DNA from: Fibrobacter sp. | GTDB taxonomy: Bacteria > Fibrobacterota > Fibrobacteria > Fibrobacterales > Fibrobacteraceae | Length of the DNA: 64,000 bases | Assembly (NCBI GenBank): GCA_017642335.1 | Contig: JAGCPF010000042.1 | Span: forward strand, 1 to 64,000 | Direction: 5' to 3' | Shown: positions 20,898 to 31,082 of the stretch, piece after piece | Layout: every line of letters starts with the position of its first letter | Position numbering within the stretch: the first letter of the stretch is position 1 | The notes under the pieces: generated by a model | Told to the model about the DNA's origin: nothing | Database searches by the model: none | What the model saw: the letters and a program-made list of their open reading frames with translations, nothing else | Translations under genes and position numbers: made by a program

Positions 20898-23177
20898 CTA
20901 GGCTTCGGCGCGCAGCTGCTTGGCCGCGGCGACCAGGTTCTTGAGGCTTGCGGTCGTCTCCGTTTCGCCACGGGTCTTGAGGCCGCAATCGGGGTTCACC
21001 CACACGTTCTCCTGCGGGACCTTGTCAAGAATCTTGTGGAGCGTGTTAACGATTTCCTCAACGGAGGGTACGCGCGGCGAGTGGATATCGTACACGCCCG
21101 GGCCCACCTGCGTCTCGAAATGCGCCTCGTTGAGCGCGTCGAGCAGCTTGAGGTCGGAACGGCTCGCCTCGAACGTAATCACGTCGGCATCCATGGCGTC
21201 GATATCGCGGACAATGTCGTTGAACTCGCTGTAGCACATGTGCGTGTGGATCTGCGTCTCGGGCTTGACCTTCGCGTGCACCAGGCGGAACGCGGGGATG
21301 GCCCAGTCGAGGTATTCCTTGTGCCAGTCGCTCTTGCGCAGCGGCAGCTTCTCGCGGAGGGCGGCCTCGTCGATCTGGATAATCTTGATGCCGTTCTTTT
21401 CGAGGTCCAGGACTTCGTCGCGGATGGCAAGGCCGATCTGCTGGGCCTGCGCCTTGAGAGAAATATCTTCGCGCGGGAAAGACCAGTTGAGAATCGTCAC
21501 GGGGCCGGTGAGCATGCCCTTCACGGGCTTGTTCGTCTGCTTCTGGGCGAACACGGACCATTCGACGGTGATTGGCTTGCTGCGGTGGATATCGCCCCAC
21601 ACGACAGGCGGCTTGACGCAGCGCGTGCCGTAGCTCTGCACCCAGGCGTTCTGCGTGAAGATGAACCCGTCGATCTGCGTTCCAAAATATTCCACCATGT
21701 CGTTGCGTTCGAATTCGCCATGCACGATTACGTCGAGGCCGATGCTTTCCTGGAGCGCGATGCATTCCGCGATTTTCTTCTGGTTGAACGCCACGTACTG
21801 CTCGCGGGTGATTTCGCCCTTCTTGAAGGCGGCGCGGTTCGCGCGGACTTCGGCCGTCTGCGGGAACGACCCGATGGTCGTCGTGGGGAACGCCGGGAGC
21901 CCGAAGACTTCCTTCTGCACCTTCTTGCGGTCGGCGCGGGACGGACTACGCACGAAGTCGGCATCGCCGAGGGCGGCCAGCGCGGCCTGCACTGCGGCAT
22001 TCTCGCTCACGCGGACGGCGGCAAACAGGGCCTTGTTCTTTTCGAGGGCGGCTGTATCGGCATTCGCGAGGTCGGCAAGTTCCACGAGCTTTTCTTCGGC
22101 GAAGGCGAAGTGCTTCAATGTTTCCGCAGGGAGCTTCTGTTCGGCGGCAACGGTGTACGGCACGTGCAGCAGCGAGCAGGAGGTGCCCACCACGACATTG
22201 GCGGCGTCCACGGACTTCTCGATTTCGGCGAGGAGGGCGTTTTTCTGCGCGTAATCGGCGCGCCAGATGTTCTTGCCGTTCACCACGCCCGCAAAGAGGA
22301 CCGTATTCTTCGGGAAGCCCGCCTTGACGAGTTCGAGCGACTTGAGACCTTCCACGAAGTCGAGACCGATGCCGTCGAAGCCAAACGAAACGACATCCTG
22401 GTAAACGTCGCGGATATCGCCGAAGTAGGTCTGCAACAGGATTTTCGCAGAGGTCTTCGCATGCACCTGTTCCAGCAGGAAGGCGTAGATAGACTTGAAG
22501 AGTTGCTTTTCTTCGTCGTTCACGTCGAAGACGAGGGCGGGTTCGGCGATGGCGATCCATTCCGCACCCGCGGCCGCAAGCTGCTCCACCAGCTTAAGGT
22601 AAGCGTTCACGGCGGAAGCGGCAAAGGCGCCAGCCTTCTTGTTGCCGTTGTAGCGGGCCAGGCGCAGGAACGTGTAGGGACCAATGAGGCTCGGCACGGT
22701 CTGGATGCCGGCAGCCTTGGCCTCGTTGTATTCCTGGAGGGGCTTCACGTCGCCGGAGAGGGCCAGTTCGGTAGAATCGTCCAGTTCGGGAACAATATAG
22801 TGGTAGTTCGTGTTGAACCACTTCTTCATCGGGAGGGCCTTGACGTCACCCTTGGCGCCCTGGTAGCCGTGGGCCGCGGCAAAGTACGTCTCGAGGGCGG
22901 AAAGTCCGAGTTCCTTGTAGCGGGCCGGAACGGCACCGAGCAAGAATGCGGTGTCGAGAACGTTGTCGTAGAACGAGAAGTCGTTGGACGGAATGAACGA
23001 GATTCCGGCGGCCTTCTGCTTCTGCCAACCGTACTGACGGATTTCCGCGGCGGCCTTCTGGAGATCCGCTTCGGAAACCTCGCCTTTAAAGAACTTTTCA
23101 CTAGCAAACTTGAGTTCGCGGGCCTTACCGATGCGCGGGAAGCCGATAACCGATGTCTTCTTTGCTGTCATATTCAT
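20898..23177 (-). CDS. metE: Cobalamin-independent methionine synthase MetE
   Basis: A 759-residue protein, the normal length, with both barrel halves. The N-terminus is canonical ([19 protein letters not shown]). The catalytic half has the zinc ligands in [11 protein letters not shown] and NPDCGLKTR, and [17 protein letters not shown]. It transfers a methyl group from 5-methyltetrahydropteroyl-triglutamate to homocysteine, the last step of methionine synthesis, in the cytosol. AAGGTAGG precedes the start. A LysR-type gene is divergent, with a regulator-like palindrome between them; no SAM or cobalamin riboswitch is visible in the 180-nt gap. Confidence 0.97.
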   Translation of the reverse strand: MNMTAKKTSVIGFPRIGKARELKFASEKFFKGEVSEADLQKAAAEIRQYGWQKQKAAGISFIPSNDFSFYDNVLDTAFLLGAVPARYKELGLSALETYFAAAHGYQGAKGDVKALPMKKWFNTNYHYIVPELDDSTELALSGDVKPLQEYNEAKAAGIQTVPSLIGPYTFLRLARYNGNKKAGAFAASAVNAYLKLVEQLAAAGAEWIAIAEPALVFDVNDEEKQLFKSIYAFLLEQVHAKTSAKILLQTYFGDIRDVYQDVVSFGFDGIGLDFVEGLKSLELVKAGFPKNTVLFAGVVNGKNIWRADYAQKNALLAEIEKSVDAANVVVGTSCSLLHVPYTVAAEQKLPAETLKHFAFAEEKLVELADLANADTAALEKNKALFAAVRVSENAAVQAALAALGDADFVRSPSRADRKKVQKEVFGLPAFPTTTIGSFPQTAEVRANRAAFKKGEITREQYVAFNQKKIAECIALQESIGLDVIVHGEFERNDMVEYFGTQIDGFIFTQNAWVQSYGTRCVKPPVVWGDIHRSKPITVEWSVFAQKQTNKPVKGMLTGPVTILNWSFPREDISLKAQAQQIGLAIRDEVLDLEKNGIKIIQIDEAALREKLPLRKSDWHKEYLDWAIPAFRLVHAKVKPETQIHTHMCYSEFNDIVRDIDAMDADVITFEASRSDLKLLDALNEAHFETQVGPGVYDIHSPRVPSVEEIVNTLHKILDKVPQENVWVNPDCGLKTRGETETTASLKNLVAAAKQLRAEA

Positions 23178-23267
23178 TTACCTACCTTTTTTACATGTTT
23201 TTCTTGAACGCTCCCAAATATATCCTCTTTTTTGAAATAGGTAAAATACTATTTTTTGTGTGTTCAC

Positions 23268-23284
23268 CATAGTTTAAAGCTATG
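23268..23284. promoter_or_regulatory. Candidate LysR-type operator between metE and lysR
   Basis: Exact inverted repeat CATAG-N7-CTATG, which contains a T-N11-A pattern as expected for LysR-family boxes. It lies 91 nt upstream of metE and 74 nt upstream of the regulator gene, a good position to control both. Confidence 0.5.
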
Positions 23285-23357
23285 ATGAAGGAGATCCATC
23301 AACAAATAACCTCATTGTCCATACCTCAAAGCACCGAAGGTGCGGCCTGATACCTCT

Positions 23358-24263
23358 ATGACATTACAACAACTTAAATACGCCATCGCCGTAGCCGACA
23401 CACTGAACATCACCGAAGCGTCCAAGCGCGTCTTCATTTCGCAGCCGAGCCTGACCGCGGCCATCCACGAGCTCGAAGAAGAGATGGGCGTCACCATCTT
23501 CAACCGCAGCAACAAGGGCGTCACCATAACAAACGAGGGTGACGAGTTCCTCTCGTATGCGCGCCAGGTGCTGGAGCAGGCGGCCCTCCTCGAAGAGCAC
23601 TACAAGGGTGGCGAGAACGGCAATACCATCTTTTCGGTCAGCTGCCAGCACTATTCCTTCGCCGTGAACGCCTTCGTCGATGTCATCCGCAAGTTCGGCG
23701 GCCCGAGCTACGACTTCACCCTCCGCGAGACGCAGACAAACGAGATTATCGACGACGTGGCCAAGATGAAGAGCGAAATCGGGGTACTCTACCTCAGCGG
23801 AAAGAACGAGAAGGTCATCCGCAAGCTGATGCAGAAGAGCAACCTGGTATTCGAACCGCTGTTCACGACCCCGCTCCACGTTTTCATGTCGTCCAGGAAC
23901 CCGCTCGCACAAAAGGAACGCATCACGCTCGCCGACTTGAAGCCCTACCCCTACCTGACTTACGAGCAGGGCAACTTCAACTCGTTCTACTTCGCCGAGG
24001 AACCGCTCACCGCCATCGACTTCGACTGTCCGCGCAACATCAAGGTCCGCGACCGTGCTACGCTTTTCAACCTGCTCATCGGCCTCGACGGCTACACCAT
24101 CTGCTCGGGCGTCATCAGTCACAAGCTGAACGGCAAGGAGATTATCGCGAAGCCACTTTCCGTAACCGACAAGATGACTATCGGATTTGTCACCCGCAAG
24201 GGGATTGCGCTTTCGCGTTATGCCAAGGAATATATCTCCGCACTAAAGAAGCACTGCAAATAA
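23358..24263 (+). CDS. LysR-family transcriptional regulator, probable metE regulator
   Basis: A 301-residue protein with the LysR helix-turn-helix at residues 1-60 (LQQLKYAIAVADTLNITEAS, RVFISQPSLTAAIHELEEE, IFNRSNKGVTIT) and an effector-binding domain after it. ATG at 23358 fits the family start; a GTG at 23340 is in frame. LysR proteins usually bind next to and regulate the divergent gene, here metE, in the way MetR does in enterobacteria using homocysteine. That analogy is by position only; the protein is not clearly MetR itself. Confidence 0.88.
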   Translation: MTLQQLKYAIAVADTLNITEASKRVFISQPSLTAAIHELEEEMGVTIFNRSNKGVTITNEGDEFLSYARQVLEQAALLEEHYKGGENGNTIFSVSCQHYSFAVNAFVDVIRKFGGPSYDFTLRETQTNEIIDDVAKMKSEIGVLYLSGKNEKVIRKLMQKSNLVFEPLFTTPLHVFMSSRNPLAQKERITLADLKPYPYLTYEQGNFNSFYFAEEPLTAIDFDCPRNIKVRDRATLFNLLIGLDGYTICSGVISHKLNGKEIIAKPLSVTDKMTIGFVTRKGIALSRYAKEYISALKKHCK

Positions 24264-24295
24264 GTTCGATTCTTTTTTTTATTATAATTGGATGC

Positions 24296-25177
24296 ATGTC
24301 GATTATTTCTATGACCGGATTCGGCAAGAGCGAATCCACACTGAACGGAGTCAGCTGCGTTATCGAAGTGCGCAGCGTGAACAGCCGATTCCTCGAGATT
24401 TCGAGTAAGATTCCCAAGAACTTCGCGTACCTGGAAAACGATCTAAAAGCACTTGTCAAGGACAAGCTCGCCCGCGGCTCGGTGAACATGAGCATCACCC
24501 TCGGCGAAGGCAACGTCGGGAACATTCCCGTCTGCTACAACGAGGCCGCCATCTCCAAATTCGTCGAAATCACGAAGGCCATGCAGGCCAAGTACGGCAT
24601 TGCCGGCGAAATCAAGCTCGAACACGTGCTTTCTATCCCCGAGGTTTTGCAGTTTACGGACGCAGGCGCCGACAACGAAGCCTGGGAAAAGCACCTGAAG
24701 GCGGAACTGAACAAGGCGCTCGACGGCGTAATCGCCATGCGCGAAAAAGAAGGCGCGAACCTCGCCGCCGACCTGGAAAAGCGTGTCAATCACCTGAACG
24801 TGGCGCTCGACAAGATCGAAGTGCTCGACCCGCAGCGTATTGAAACGTGGAAGGTCAAGTTCCGCGAACGCATCAATTCGCTCATGAAGGACTCCGAAAT
24901 CGACGACGTGCGCCTGTTGCAGGAAGCCTGCATCATGGCGGACAAGCTCGACATCCACGAAGAAATCACTCGCTTCCGCAGCCACAACAAGCTGTTCCTC
25001 GACGCGCTCAAGAAGGGCGGCGCCCAGGGAAAGAACCTCGGGTTCATCTTGCAGGAGATGGGGCGCGAAGCGAATACTCTCGGGACAAAGTGCCAGAGCG
25101 CAGAGATTGCAGCCCTCGCCATCGAGCTCAAGAACGAGATCGAGTGCATCAGGGAGCAGTCTTTAAATATTGCTTAA
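24296..25177 (+). CDS. yicC: YicC-family endoribonuclease
   Basis: A 293-residue protein with the family's defining ends: MTGFGKSE at the N-terminus and LGFILQEMGREANTLGTKC near the C-terminus, plus DIHEEITRFRSHNKLF. YicC proteins are hexameric RNases; the E. coli member affects the small RNA RyhB. Catalytic residues are in the conserved C-terminal half. It stands alone behind the LysR gene and its TAA directly abuts the TAA of the convergent membrane-protein gene, with no base between. Confidence 0.93.
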   Translation: MSIISMTGFGKSESTLNGVSCVIEVRSVNSRFLEISSKIPKNFAYLENDLKALVKDKLARGSVNMSITLGEGNVGNIPVCYNEAAISKFVEITKAMQAKYGIAGEIKLEHVLSIPEVLQFTDAGADNEAWEKHLKAELNKALDGVIAMREKEGANLAADLEKRVNHLNVALDKIEVLDPQRIETWKVKFRERINSLMKDSEIDDVRLLQEACIMADKLDIHEEITRFRSHNKLFLDALKKGGAQGKNLGFILQEMGREANTLGTKCQSAEIAALAIELKNEIECIREQSLNIA

Positions 25178-26044
25178 TTATTTCCGTCCTTTCTTTTTGT
25201 CCTTCATCTGGACACGGCGCGTTCCGGAGCGGAGTTTTTCCCACGGGGCAAACGACGTAATCGGGAAGAAGAACACGAAGAACCAGGCGACCACGATTAC
25301 ATAGCGGAGCGCGGCATGCAGCCAGGTCGCGGCATCCACGCCTTCGGCCCCGGATTCAACAATCGCGACAACTAGCAGCAGGGCTCCGACAAACACGGGC
25401 ACGAGCATCTGCTTGGAGGCTTTCACCAGGGCTCCGGCCTGCGGGACTCCGGCCCCGAGGTGCTTGCCGGCAACGAGCGCGAACGCCATAGAATTGGCAA
25501 ACGCGAATATCGAGAGCGTCGCCCACCAGAATTCCATCGAGGTCTCCCCCGCACTCCACGGGCAAAGTTTCAGCAACCCTTCGAGGAACAGGCTACACAG
25601 GACAAACGGGAATAGCGCACAAGCGACGGAGTTCTTGACAAACAGGAACAGCGCCAGGGCGACCAGGGAAAGGATCCCGAACATCGGGAGCACAACGCCT
25701 TCCCCGCCGTCGAGCACGAACAGCGCGGCAAGGCAAACGGCCGACGTCACAACAGACGCGATTCCCGCGCGGACACCGCCAAAGACAAAGAGCATCGCGA
25801 TGCAGGCGACCGCCGCAACGGAAATGTACTGGGTCGTGGCGAAAAAGCTGCCCACGGAATCGACTTCGGCAAACCACATGCCGAACGATTCGGACGCAGA
25901 AAGCGGGAGCGACACGAAATCCTGCCAGCCGGTCGCCACAAAGGAAACCGTAGCGACAACCATCACCACCAAAGCAATCAGCCTGAAGCGAAGCATGAGT
26001 TCCAAAAACTTCTGTACCTTGCCCGGCTTTTCTCTCAAATCCAT
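25178..26044 (-). CDS. Multi-spanning membrane protein, unknown function
   Basis: A 288-residue protein with about eight hydrophobic segments (for example LIALVVMVVATVSFVATG near the start and VVAWFFVFFFPITSFAPW near the end) and a lysine-rich cytosolic tail (KDKKKGRK). ATG at 26044 uses GAGGT, which lies inside the end of the upstream PorU-like gene, so the two are translationally coupled. No family is recognised. The context suggests an envelope or secretion-related role. Confidence 0.75.
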   Translation of the reverse strand: MDLREKPGKVQKFLELMLRFRLIALVVMVVATVSFVATGWQDFVSLPLSASESFGMWFAEVDSVGSFFATTQYISVAAVACIAMLFVFGGVRAGIASVVTSAVCLAALFVLDGGEGVVLPMFGILSLVALALFLFVKNSVACALFPFVLCSLFLEGLLKLCPWSAGETSMEFWWATLSIFAFANSMAFALVAGKHLGAGVPQAGALVKASKQMLVPVFVGALLLVVAIVESGAEGVDAATWLHAALRYVIVVAWFFVFFFPITSFAPWEKLRSGTRRVQMKDKKKGRK

Positions 26045-26046
26045 AA

Positions 26047-29000
26047 TTACCTCGAAATCAATAGTTTCTGTTTTTTCTTCCAAGTCTTGCCAGCAAAATC
26101 ATCGCTCCGCTCGACCTCGCTCTTGACCACGTAGTGGTAGAGCCCGTTCGCGAGCAGCCTACCATGGTTGTCGCGGCCGTCCCAGGTCGTCTGGCCGGAA
26201 ATGGCATTCTTGATAACCTTGACCAGTTTTCCGTTCTGGTTATAGATGAAGATGTTCACCTTCGACACCCTGTTCACGGCGAAGTTCTTGAAGTAGAAGG
26301 TCGTCCCCTTCTTCCCCATCGGGTTCGGCACGTTGAACACGTCGGCCAAGCCCGACTCCATGTCTTCCGTGATGTCCACGGTCACCGACTTTTCGCCGCG
26401 ATTGCCCAGCACGTCGTAAGCTACGGCCTTGAACACGTAGCGACCGGCCGGGTAGAGTTCCTGCGCGAAGTTCATCCTGACGACAGCCCGCCTGGAAGTC
26501 TGTTCCAGATACGGATACGGGTGGAAGGGAGTCTGCCATCCTTCAATTTCAAACGACACGCCCTCATCGGCCTGCTCACGGTAGTCCAGCGCGGTGGAAT
26601 CCTCGAACACGACCTGCAAGCACGCGGGCGACTGCAACTTGACAACTTGCTCGTCAGCAAAATCCGAAGCCTTGCCTCCGTTGAAGCAGGACTGGATGTG
26701 GATTGTCGGGGGCGTTTCGTCGTGGATGGAATCCGCATACGAAGACATGCCCGAGATGGCGATGTTCCCCTTCCAGTGGCGAGAAATGGGCCTGAGTTTG
26801 TTGGAGTATGCCCACGCCTGGAATTCGACAGAAGTGTCACCGAAGGCAAGCTTGCGCGGCGTCACGAACTCGACATTGAAGCGGCCGCCCGTCACATCGA
26901 CTTCTTCGGAATAAATCAGAGCGCCATCGAACGGCACATTCAGCGTATCCTTTACCGAGGGAACGGTATCGCTTTCAAAACCGATATACATCTTCTTGTT
27001 GTAACGGCCTTCGCGCAGCGAGAGATGGATTTTTCCGTTGTCGATGCCCTTCACGGAGCCGCTCAGTTTGACCTTGTCGAGCGCCTTCAGCGTGTCAATT
27101 TCATTGTCCAGGGTTATCGAGCCCTGGCTGTAGGGCATCATGATCACCGGTTCGCCGAACAGCACGTAGTGCCCGGTGTTGTACCTGTACTTGTTATCCA
27201 GAGACAAGCCGGCTTGGTTTTTCGCCTTCAGGAACGCTTCACCGATAGTCACCGAGGAATCGAACAGGGCACTCATGATGAATCCCCTCGCGAAGTCCTG
27301 GTTCTGTTGTGCGAAAGTTTCCCTAGTAGCGCCGATAGAAGCAATACCGCCGACTTCGGGCGACACCACGAAGGAATGCGTCAGCGAGGCCGTCTTGCCG
27401 TTATCGAACCTCGACGTCGAGCACGAGAACGAGTTCAGAATGGTATAGCGCTTCTTGTTGAAAAGCCTGGTCACATAGGACGTCTTGAGCAAGCCCTCGG
27501 ACGCCCAGTCCGTCACCGACGCGTGGCCGAAATAATTCGTCATCAAGGCACCCTGGTTCAGGGCGTCCACCATGTGCTGGGCGGCATCCTTCTTCTGCCC
27601 CGCGGCATCTTCCTTGTAGTTCAGCAGATAGATTTTTTTCTGGTTCCAGCGATACTTCTTGACCCTGGACACGCTGTCGATCAAAGCTGCGACTTTCTCG
27701 TGAATGGACGTATGGACGGTCTTGTCAGGGACGTTCCCGTTCTTGGCATCGTCCGCAGCCGAAATCAGCGTCGAGCGCCAAGAAGAATGGTCGTACTGTC
27801 CGACCTTCTCGTAGTCCCTCGCCTTATCCAAATAATTGCGAAGCTCGGTCTCGTCGACAACGGTCAGGCGCCCCACGGCAAGATCCACGTCGTCGGAACC
27901 GTAGATGGCGATATGTCCAGAATCCAGGACACCATAGAAATCATCCGTGGAGGCCGCTTCCTTTTCGAAAGGAGGAATGAAGTTCTTCGGGAAACGGGAA
28001 TTGAACCCGCGATAATCGAAATGCCCGTAACCAACCAGAAGGACGTGCTTGAGGTTCGGGCAGATGTTCCTCGCGTAGGCAATGTAGTTACGGATGGCGA
28101 CCGGAGAAAGGGAGCCGCCCTTGTAATAGCGGTAAATGTCCTCGACCAGGACGAGCGTTGTCTGGAACGAGACGATGGAGGAATCACTCGAGCGGAACTG
28201 CGCAAGCTCATAGGCGGCCGTGCCGAACTCGGTCGGGGCAATAATCAGGTATTCCGTCTTGTTGTTAATGGCGGCAAGGTTCTTGAGAGCTCCGGTGACA
28301 TGCACCGGGATGCCGGAAACGGAAACGTCCTTGCGGTAGACCCCGTTACGATACAACAGGTAGCGAACGTCCTCGCCGGCGGCGATGCTGTCCTTCGCGA
28401 CGCCATTCTCTATTTTCAGCAAGCCCAGGGGTTCGTAATCCCGGAACTTCATGATGCGCATGTCGCCACCCCCGCTAACAGGGATGCGGATGACGCCACT
28501 AGCGGCACCAGGCAGCACCCACTCCGCAGAATCCGCGACGGGATTCCACTCGTAAGCGATGGTATAACCGTCAAATCGGTCGTACTGGACATCGTTGGGC
28601 AGCATGGTCAGTTCGTACGCGTTCCCCTTGGCCTTGAGCTTCACGCCATCGATGCGGAAGTTTCCTCCGGGAATGAGCGTCCTTTTGGTGAACGTTTCCC
28701 CATTGACATCCAGGGCAAAGTTTATCTTCTTCATCCTTACTTCGTAAGATTCACGCGACAGCGAAGTGTTACTGGGCTGGTCGTTGGAACGTTCAGCACT
28801 GCTTTCGTGAACGGAACGGTACGGGAAATAACTCACGGCGGCATAGCCGACTCCACCATCGACAAAGCCGGGCAGGTCGGTCGTCTGCGGGAAATACATC
28901 TCGGAGTTGGAAATCCTGGTCGTGTCGAACCGACAGTGCCAAGACCAGAACCATTCCTTACCGGTCTCGCCGTCCCATTCCAGGTCCTTGCCGTAATAGG

Positions 29001-30129
29001 AATCGCGCAGCAGGAGTTCTTTCTCGGCGCGGGCATAGCGCAGGAACTTGACAGAGCTCCCGGACCCTGCCGGCGAGGCGAGCGAAGAAACGCGCTTGCC
29101 CGACCCGTTCTTCTTGTAGCCGAATACGAAAGACTGGTAGAACGAATACGGGGAATAGGAATGGAAATAATCCATTGCGCCATTGGTGTAGCTGGAGTCT
29201 TCGCGGTCAAGGCGTTTCCAGATGGAAGTGCCGTAACCGACGAACACGATGGAGTCGCCCTGGTCAAAGACGCCGGGCAGCGAATGGTCACGGATTTCTA
29301 TGGGAATTTCGAACAGCTGGTTCGGGGTAAGCAGATCGGAACCCGGCACCCTTTCGGAAAGCGTGTCAGGGTTCGCGCCGTAAAGGCAAATCTGGTCTAT
29401 CTTGATGCCGTCCACGTCGCCCTGGCGGTTGTAGGGCAAGAGCGCATTACGGATGGTCTTGTATTCAATGGCGTACAGGCCGTCTTCACTGAACGAGGCC
29501 ACGTTGCGGTCGCCCACATTAAAGGTCGCCAGGAACTCGACGTTGTCCAGTTCGCCCTGGGCACTGCGGCGAAGAGCCTTGCGGGCCTTGCCGCGGTCTA
29601 CGCCGAAGCGCGCGGCAGCTTTGGGGTTAATCACGCGGCTGACGGCACGTTTGCCGGGATACACCCCGGACGATGCACCACCTGCAAATTCGACGGACAA
29701 CTGGAAACTCTTGCGCAGCGCAATGGACTTGCCGCGCTTCTCGTAAAGGGGGACTGCAATTTCGGCAATCCACAGACCGTCACGCATGTACGGGGCGCTC
29801 ACCGAAAGCGGGCGGATCTTGAGAGAATCCCCCTTGCAGTGCCTTGCCCCGAGCTGCACGAACTTCACCTTGCCAATGCTGACCGAAGGCTTCGCGTTTG
29901 ACGGGAGGGCGACATGGTACACACGGTAGGCGCTGCCATCTTCGGATACCGCAGCATTCTCCGGAAGGAACTGGGCCCCTTTCCCGGATTCGCAACCGTA
30001 GACCGCCGATTCGTAGACCTCGTCATCCAGGACAAAGCGGGAACGGGAATCTTCCACAACCTGGGATGCCAAGCAGAATGCGGTAACGGACAGCAGCAAA
30101 AATACGGTTTTCTTGAGTAAACAAATCAC
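26047..30129 (-). CDS. PorU-like C25 (gingipain-family) cysteine peptidase, type IX secretion
   Basis: About 1360 residues from GTG at 30129 (AGGA upstream), giving a clean signal peptide (LLKKTVFLLLSVTAFCLAS). The C25 domain occupies about residues 640-980: LKHVLLVGYGHFDYRG, the catalytic His in NYFGHASVTDW (~868) and Cys in NSFSCSTSRFDN (~901), and GGIASIGATRETFAQQNQDF. The last ~95 residues form a FlgD-like domain (VFNVPNPMGKKGTTFYF, IYNQNGKLVKVI, WDGRDNHGRLLANGLYHY). PorU is the outer-membrane sortase that removes C-terminal signals from T9SS cargo, fitting the sorting tails on enzymes in this window. It is longer than some PorU but in range for this phylum. Confidence 0.85.
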   Translation of the reverse strand: MICLLKKTVFLLLSVTAFCLASQVVEDSRSRFVLDDEVYESAVYGCESGKGAQFLPENAAVSEDGSAYRVYHVALPSNAKPSVSIGKVKFVQLGARHCKGDSLKIRPLSVSAPYMRDGLWIAEIAVPLYEKRGKSIALRKSFQLSVEFAGGASSGVYPGKRAVSRVINPKAAARFGVDRGKARKALRRSAQGELDNVEFLATFNVGDRNVASFSEDGLYAIEYKTIRNALLPYNRQGDVDGIKIDQICLYGANPDTLSERVPGSDLLTPNQLFEIPIEIRDHSLPGVFDQGDSIVFVGYGTSIWKRLDREDSSYTNGAMDYFHSYSPYSFYQSFVFGYKKNGSGKRVSSLASPAGSGSSVKFLRYARAEKELLLRDSYYGKDLEWDGETGKEWFWSWHCRFDTTRISNSEMYFPQTTDLPGFVDGGVGYAAVSYFPYRSVHESSAERSNDQPSNTSLSRESYEVRMKKINFALDVNGETFTKRTLIPGGNFRIDGVKLKAKGNAYELTMLPNDVQYDRFDGYTIAYEWNPVADSAEWVLPGAASGVIRIPVSGGGDMRIMKFRDYEPLGLLKIENGVAKDSIAAGEDVRYLLYRNGVYRKDVSVSGIPVHVTGALKNLAAINNKTEYLIIAPTEFGTAAYELAQFRSSDSSIVSFQTTLVLVEDIYRYYKGGSLSPVAIRNYIAYARNICPNLKHVLLVGYGHFDYRGFNSRFPKNFIPPFEKEAASTDDFYGVLDSGHIAIYGSDDVDLAVGRLTVVDETELRNYLDKARDYEKVGQYDHSSWRSTLISAADDAKNGNVPDKTVHTSIHEKVAALIDSVSRVKKYRWNQKKIYLLNYKEDAAGQKKDAAQHMVDALNQGALMTNYFGHASVTDWASEGLLKTSYVTRLFNKKRYTILNSFSCSTSRFDNGKTASLTHSFVVSPEVGGIASIGATRETFAQQNQDFARGFIMSALFDSSVTIGEAFLKAKNQAGLSLDNKYRYNTGHYVLFGEPVIMMPYSQGSITLDNEIDTLKALDKVKLSGSVKGIDNGKIHLSLREGRYNKKMYIGFESDTVPSVKDTLNVPFDGALIYSEEVDVTGGRFNVEFVTPRKLAFGDTSVEFQAWAYSNKLRPISRHWKGNIAISGMSSYADSIHDETPPTIHIQSCFNGGKASDFADEQVVKLQSPACLQVVFEDSTALDYREQADEGVSFEIEGWQTPFHPYPYLEQTSRRAVVRMNFAQELYPAGRYVFKAVAYDVLGNRGEKSVTVDITEDMESGLADVFNVPNPMGKKGTTFYFKNFAVNRVSKVNIFIYNQNGKLVKVIKNAISGQTTWDGRDNHGRLLANGLYHYVVKSEVERSDDFAGKTWKKKQKLLISR

Positions 30130-30148
30130 GATTCCTAAAATAGAAAAT

Positions 30149-30174
30149 CGGTCCCCCCGAAAATAAGGGAACCG
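30149..30174 (-). terminator. Possible hairpin before the PorU-like gene
   Basis: CGGTCCCC (30149-30156) pairs with GGGAACCG (30167-30174) with one G-T wobble; on the minus strand it is followed by ATTTTC. It may reduce readthrough from the upstream gene (30203). Confidence 0.35.
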
Positions 30175-30202
30175 AGCTAAAAAAGCCACACCGGGCCCAT
30201 TT

Positions 30203-31051
30203 TTACAATTTCGATATTACGAGTTCCGCAAAACCATTCCCGTTCGCCCTGAACTCGACGATCTCGCCGCCAGAGGTCTTGGTCTTGAATATGGTGAAGA
30301 ACTGGGGCGCGACCCCGCTAGAAAGGACCGCCTCGAGTTCCTTTTCCTGGATGAACGACTTCGAGTTCCATTCGGGCATGTACCAGTGCCACGGTTGCCA
30401 ATTGAAGATCCCGTGGGTCGACTGCACGAACGCGCGCAGCATCAGCGAATATTCGTACTTCAAGAAATCCATGTACTCGCGGACGAGCTGGTGCTTCTCG
30501 ACAAAAGTCTTTTTCGAAAATTCAGGGTCGAACTTGAGCGGTTCTTTGTCCGGATTCACGTAGGCAAAGCGGATACGCGTTTCCGACACCATCACCCTCA
30601 GGTTGTCCTTGTCGCGGTGGACGAACTCGGTCGCAGAAATTTGTTTGTAATCGCGGAACACGACACCGGGATCCATAACCTCGTTCAGCTTGAGCGCCAC
30701 GGGTTTCGCGTCCAGTCCGGGAAGTTCGTAGAACACGAGCGACTCCCCCGCCCCTTGCTTGACCAGCACGGCCATGAGCGGCTTTTTCCGTTCGCTCACG
30801 ACCCAGACCATCTCGGGTTTGCCCCCCACCGACTCCAGCGCATTCGTTACCGATGGGTCCTGGATGCCGTTTGCGTCCCATTCCATCCAGTTGCCGCCCG
30901 CACCCAGCGAGTCAAGCACAAAGAACAGGCGGTCCCCCGAAAAGGCCTTCGGCGAAGACACCTTGGCATAGACGGGAGCGGATTTTACCGGTGCGGCAAA
31001 ACATGCCGCCGAAAGGCAAAGCAACAATACGGAAAAAAGGCGCAGAATCAT
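30203..31051 (-). CDS. Exported hypothetical protein, 282 residues
   Basis: ATG at 31051 gives a signal peptide (LRLFSVLLLCLSAACFAAP). The mature region has alternating strands and one helical segment (KKTFVEKHQLVREYMDFLKY). I do not recognise a family. It follows the lipoprotein gene at 31083 by about 30 nt and precedes the PorU-like gene, so the three, plus the membrane protein, form an envelope gene group on the minus strand. Confidence 0.7.
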   Translation of the reverse strand: MILRLFSVLLLCLSAACFAAPVKSAPVYAKVSSPKAFSGDRLFFVLDSLGAGGNWMEWDANGIQDPSVTNALESVGGKPEMVWVVSERKKPLMAVLVKQGAGESLVFYELPGLDAKPVALKLNEVMDPGVVFRDYKQISATEFVHRDKDNLRVMVSETRIRFAYVNPDKEPLKFDPEFSKKTFVEKHQLVREYMDFLKYEYSLMLRAFVQSTHGIFNWQPWHWYMPEWNSKSFIQEKELEAVLSSGVAPQFFTIFKTKTSGGEIVEFRANGNGFAELVISKL

Positions 31052-31082
31052 CAGGTTCAACCGGGGCTATTTCGGCAAGGGC

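Noticed and set aside
21036..23207. A 723-codon open frame on the plus strand opposite metE
   Set aside because: Antisense to a clearly real metE; composition (Arg, Glu, Val, His) is that of a shadow frame.
23178..23357. SAM or cobalamin riboswitch upstream of metE
   Set aside because: The gap is short and partly occupied by the LysR-side promoter; no recognisable riboswitch core was found.
26134..29901. A 1255-codon open frame on the plus strand
   Set aside because: It lies wholly antisense to the PorU-like peptidase gene and reads as low-complexity Arg/Val/His-rich protein with no motifs. Long antisense frames are expected from the strong codon bias.
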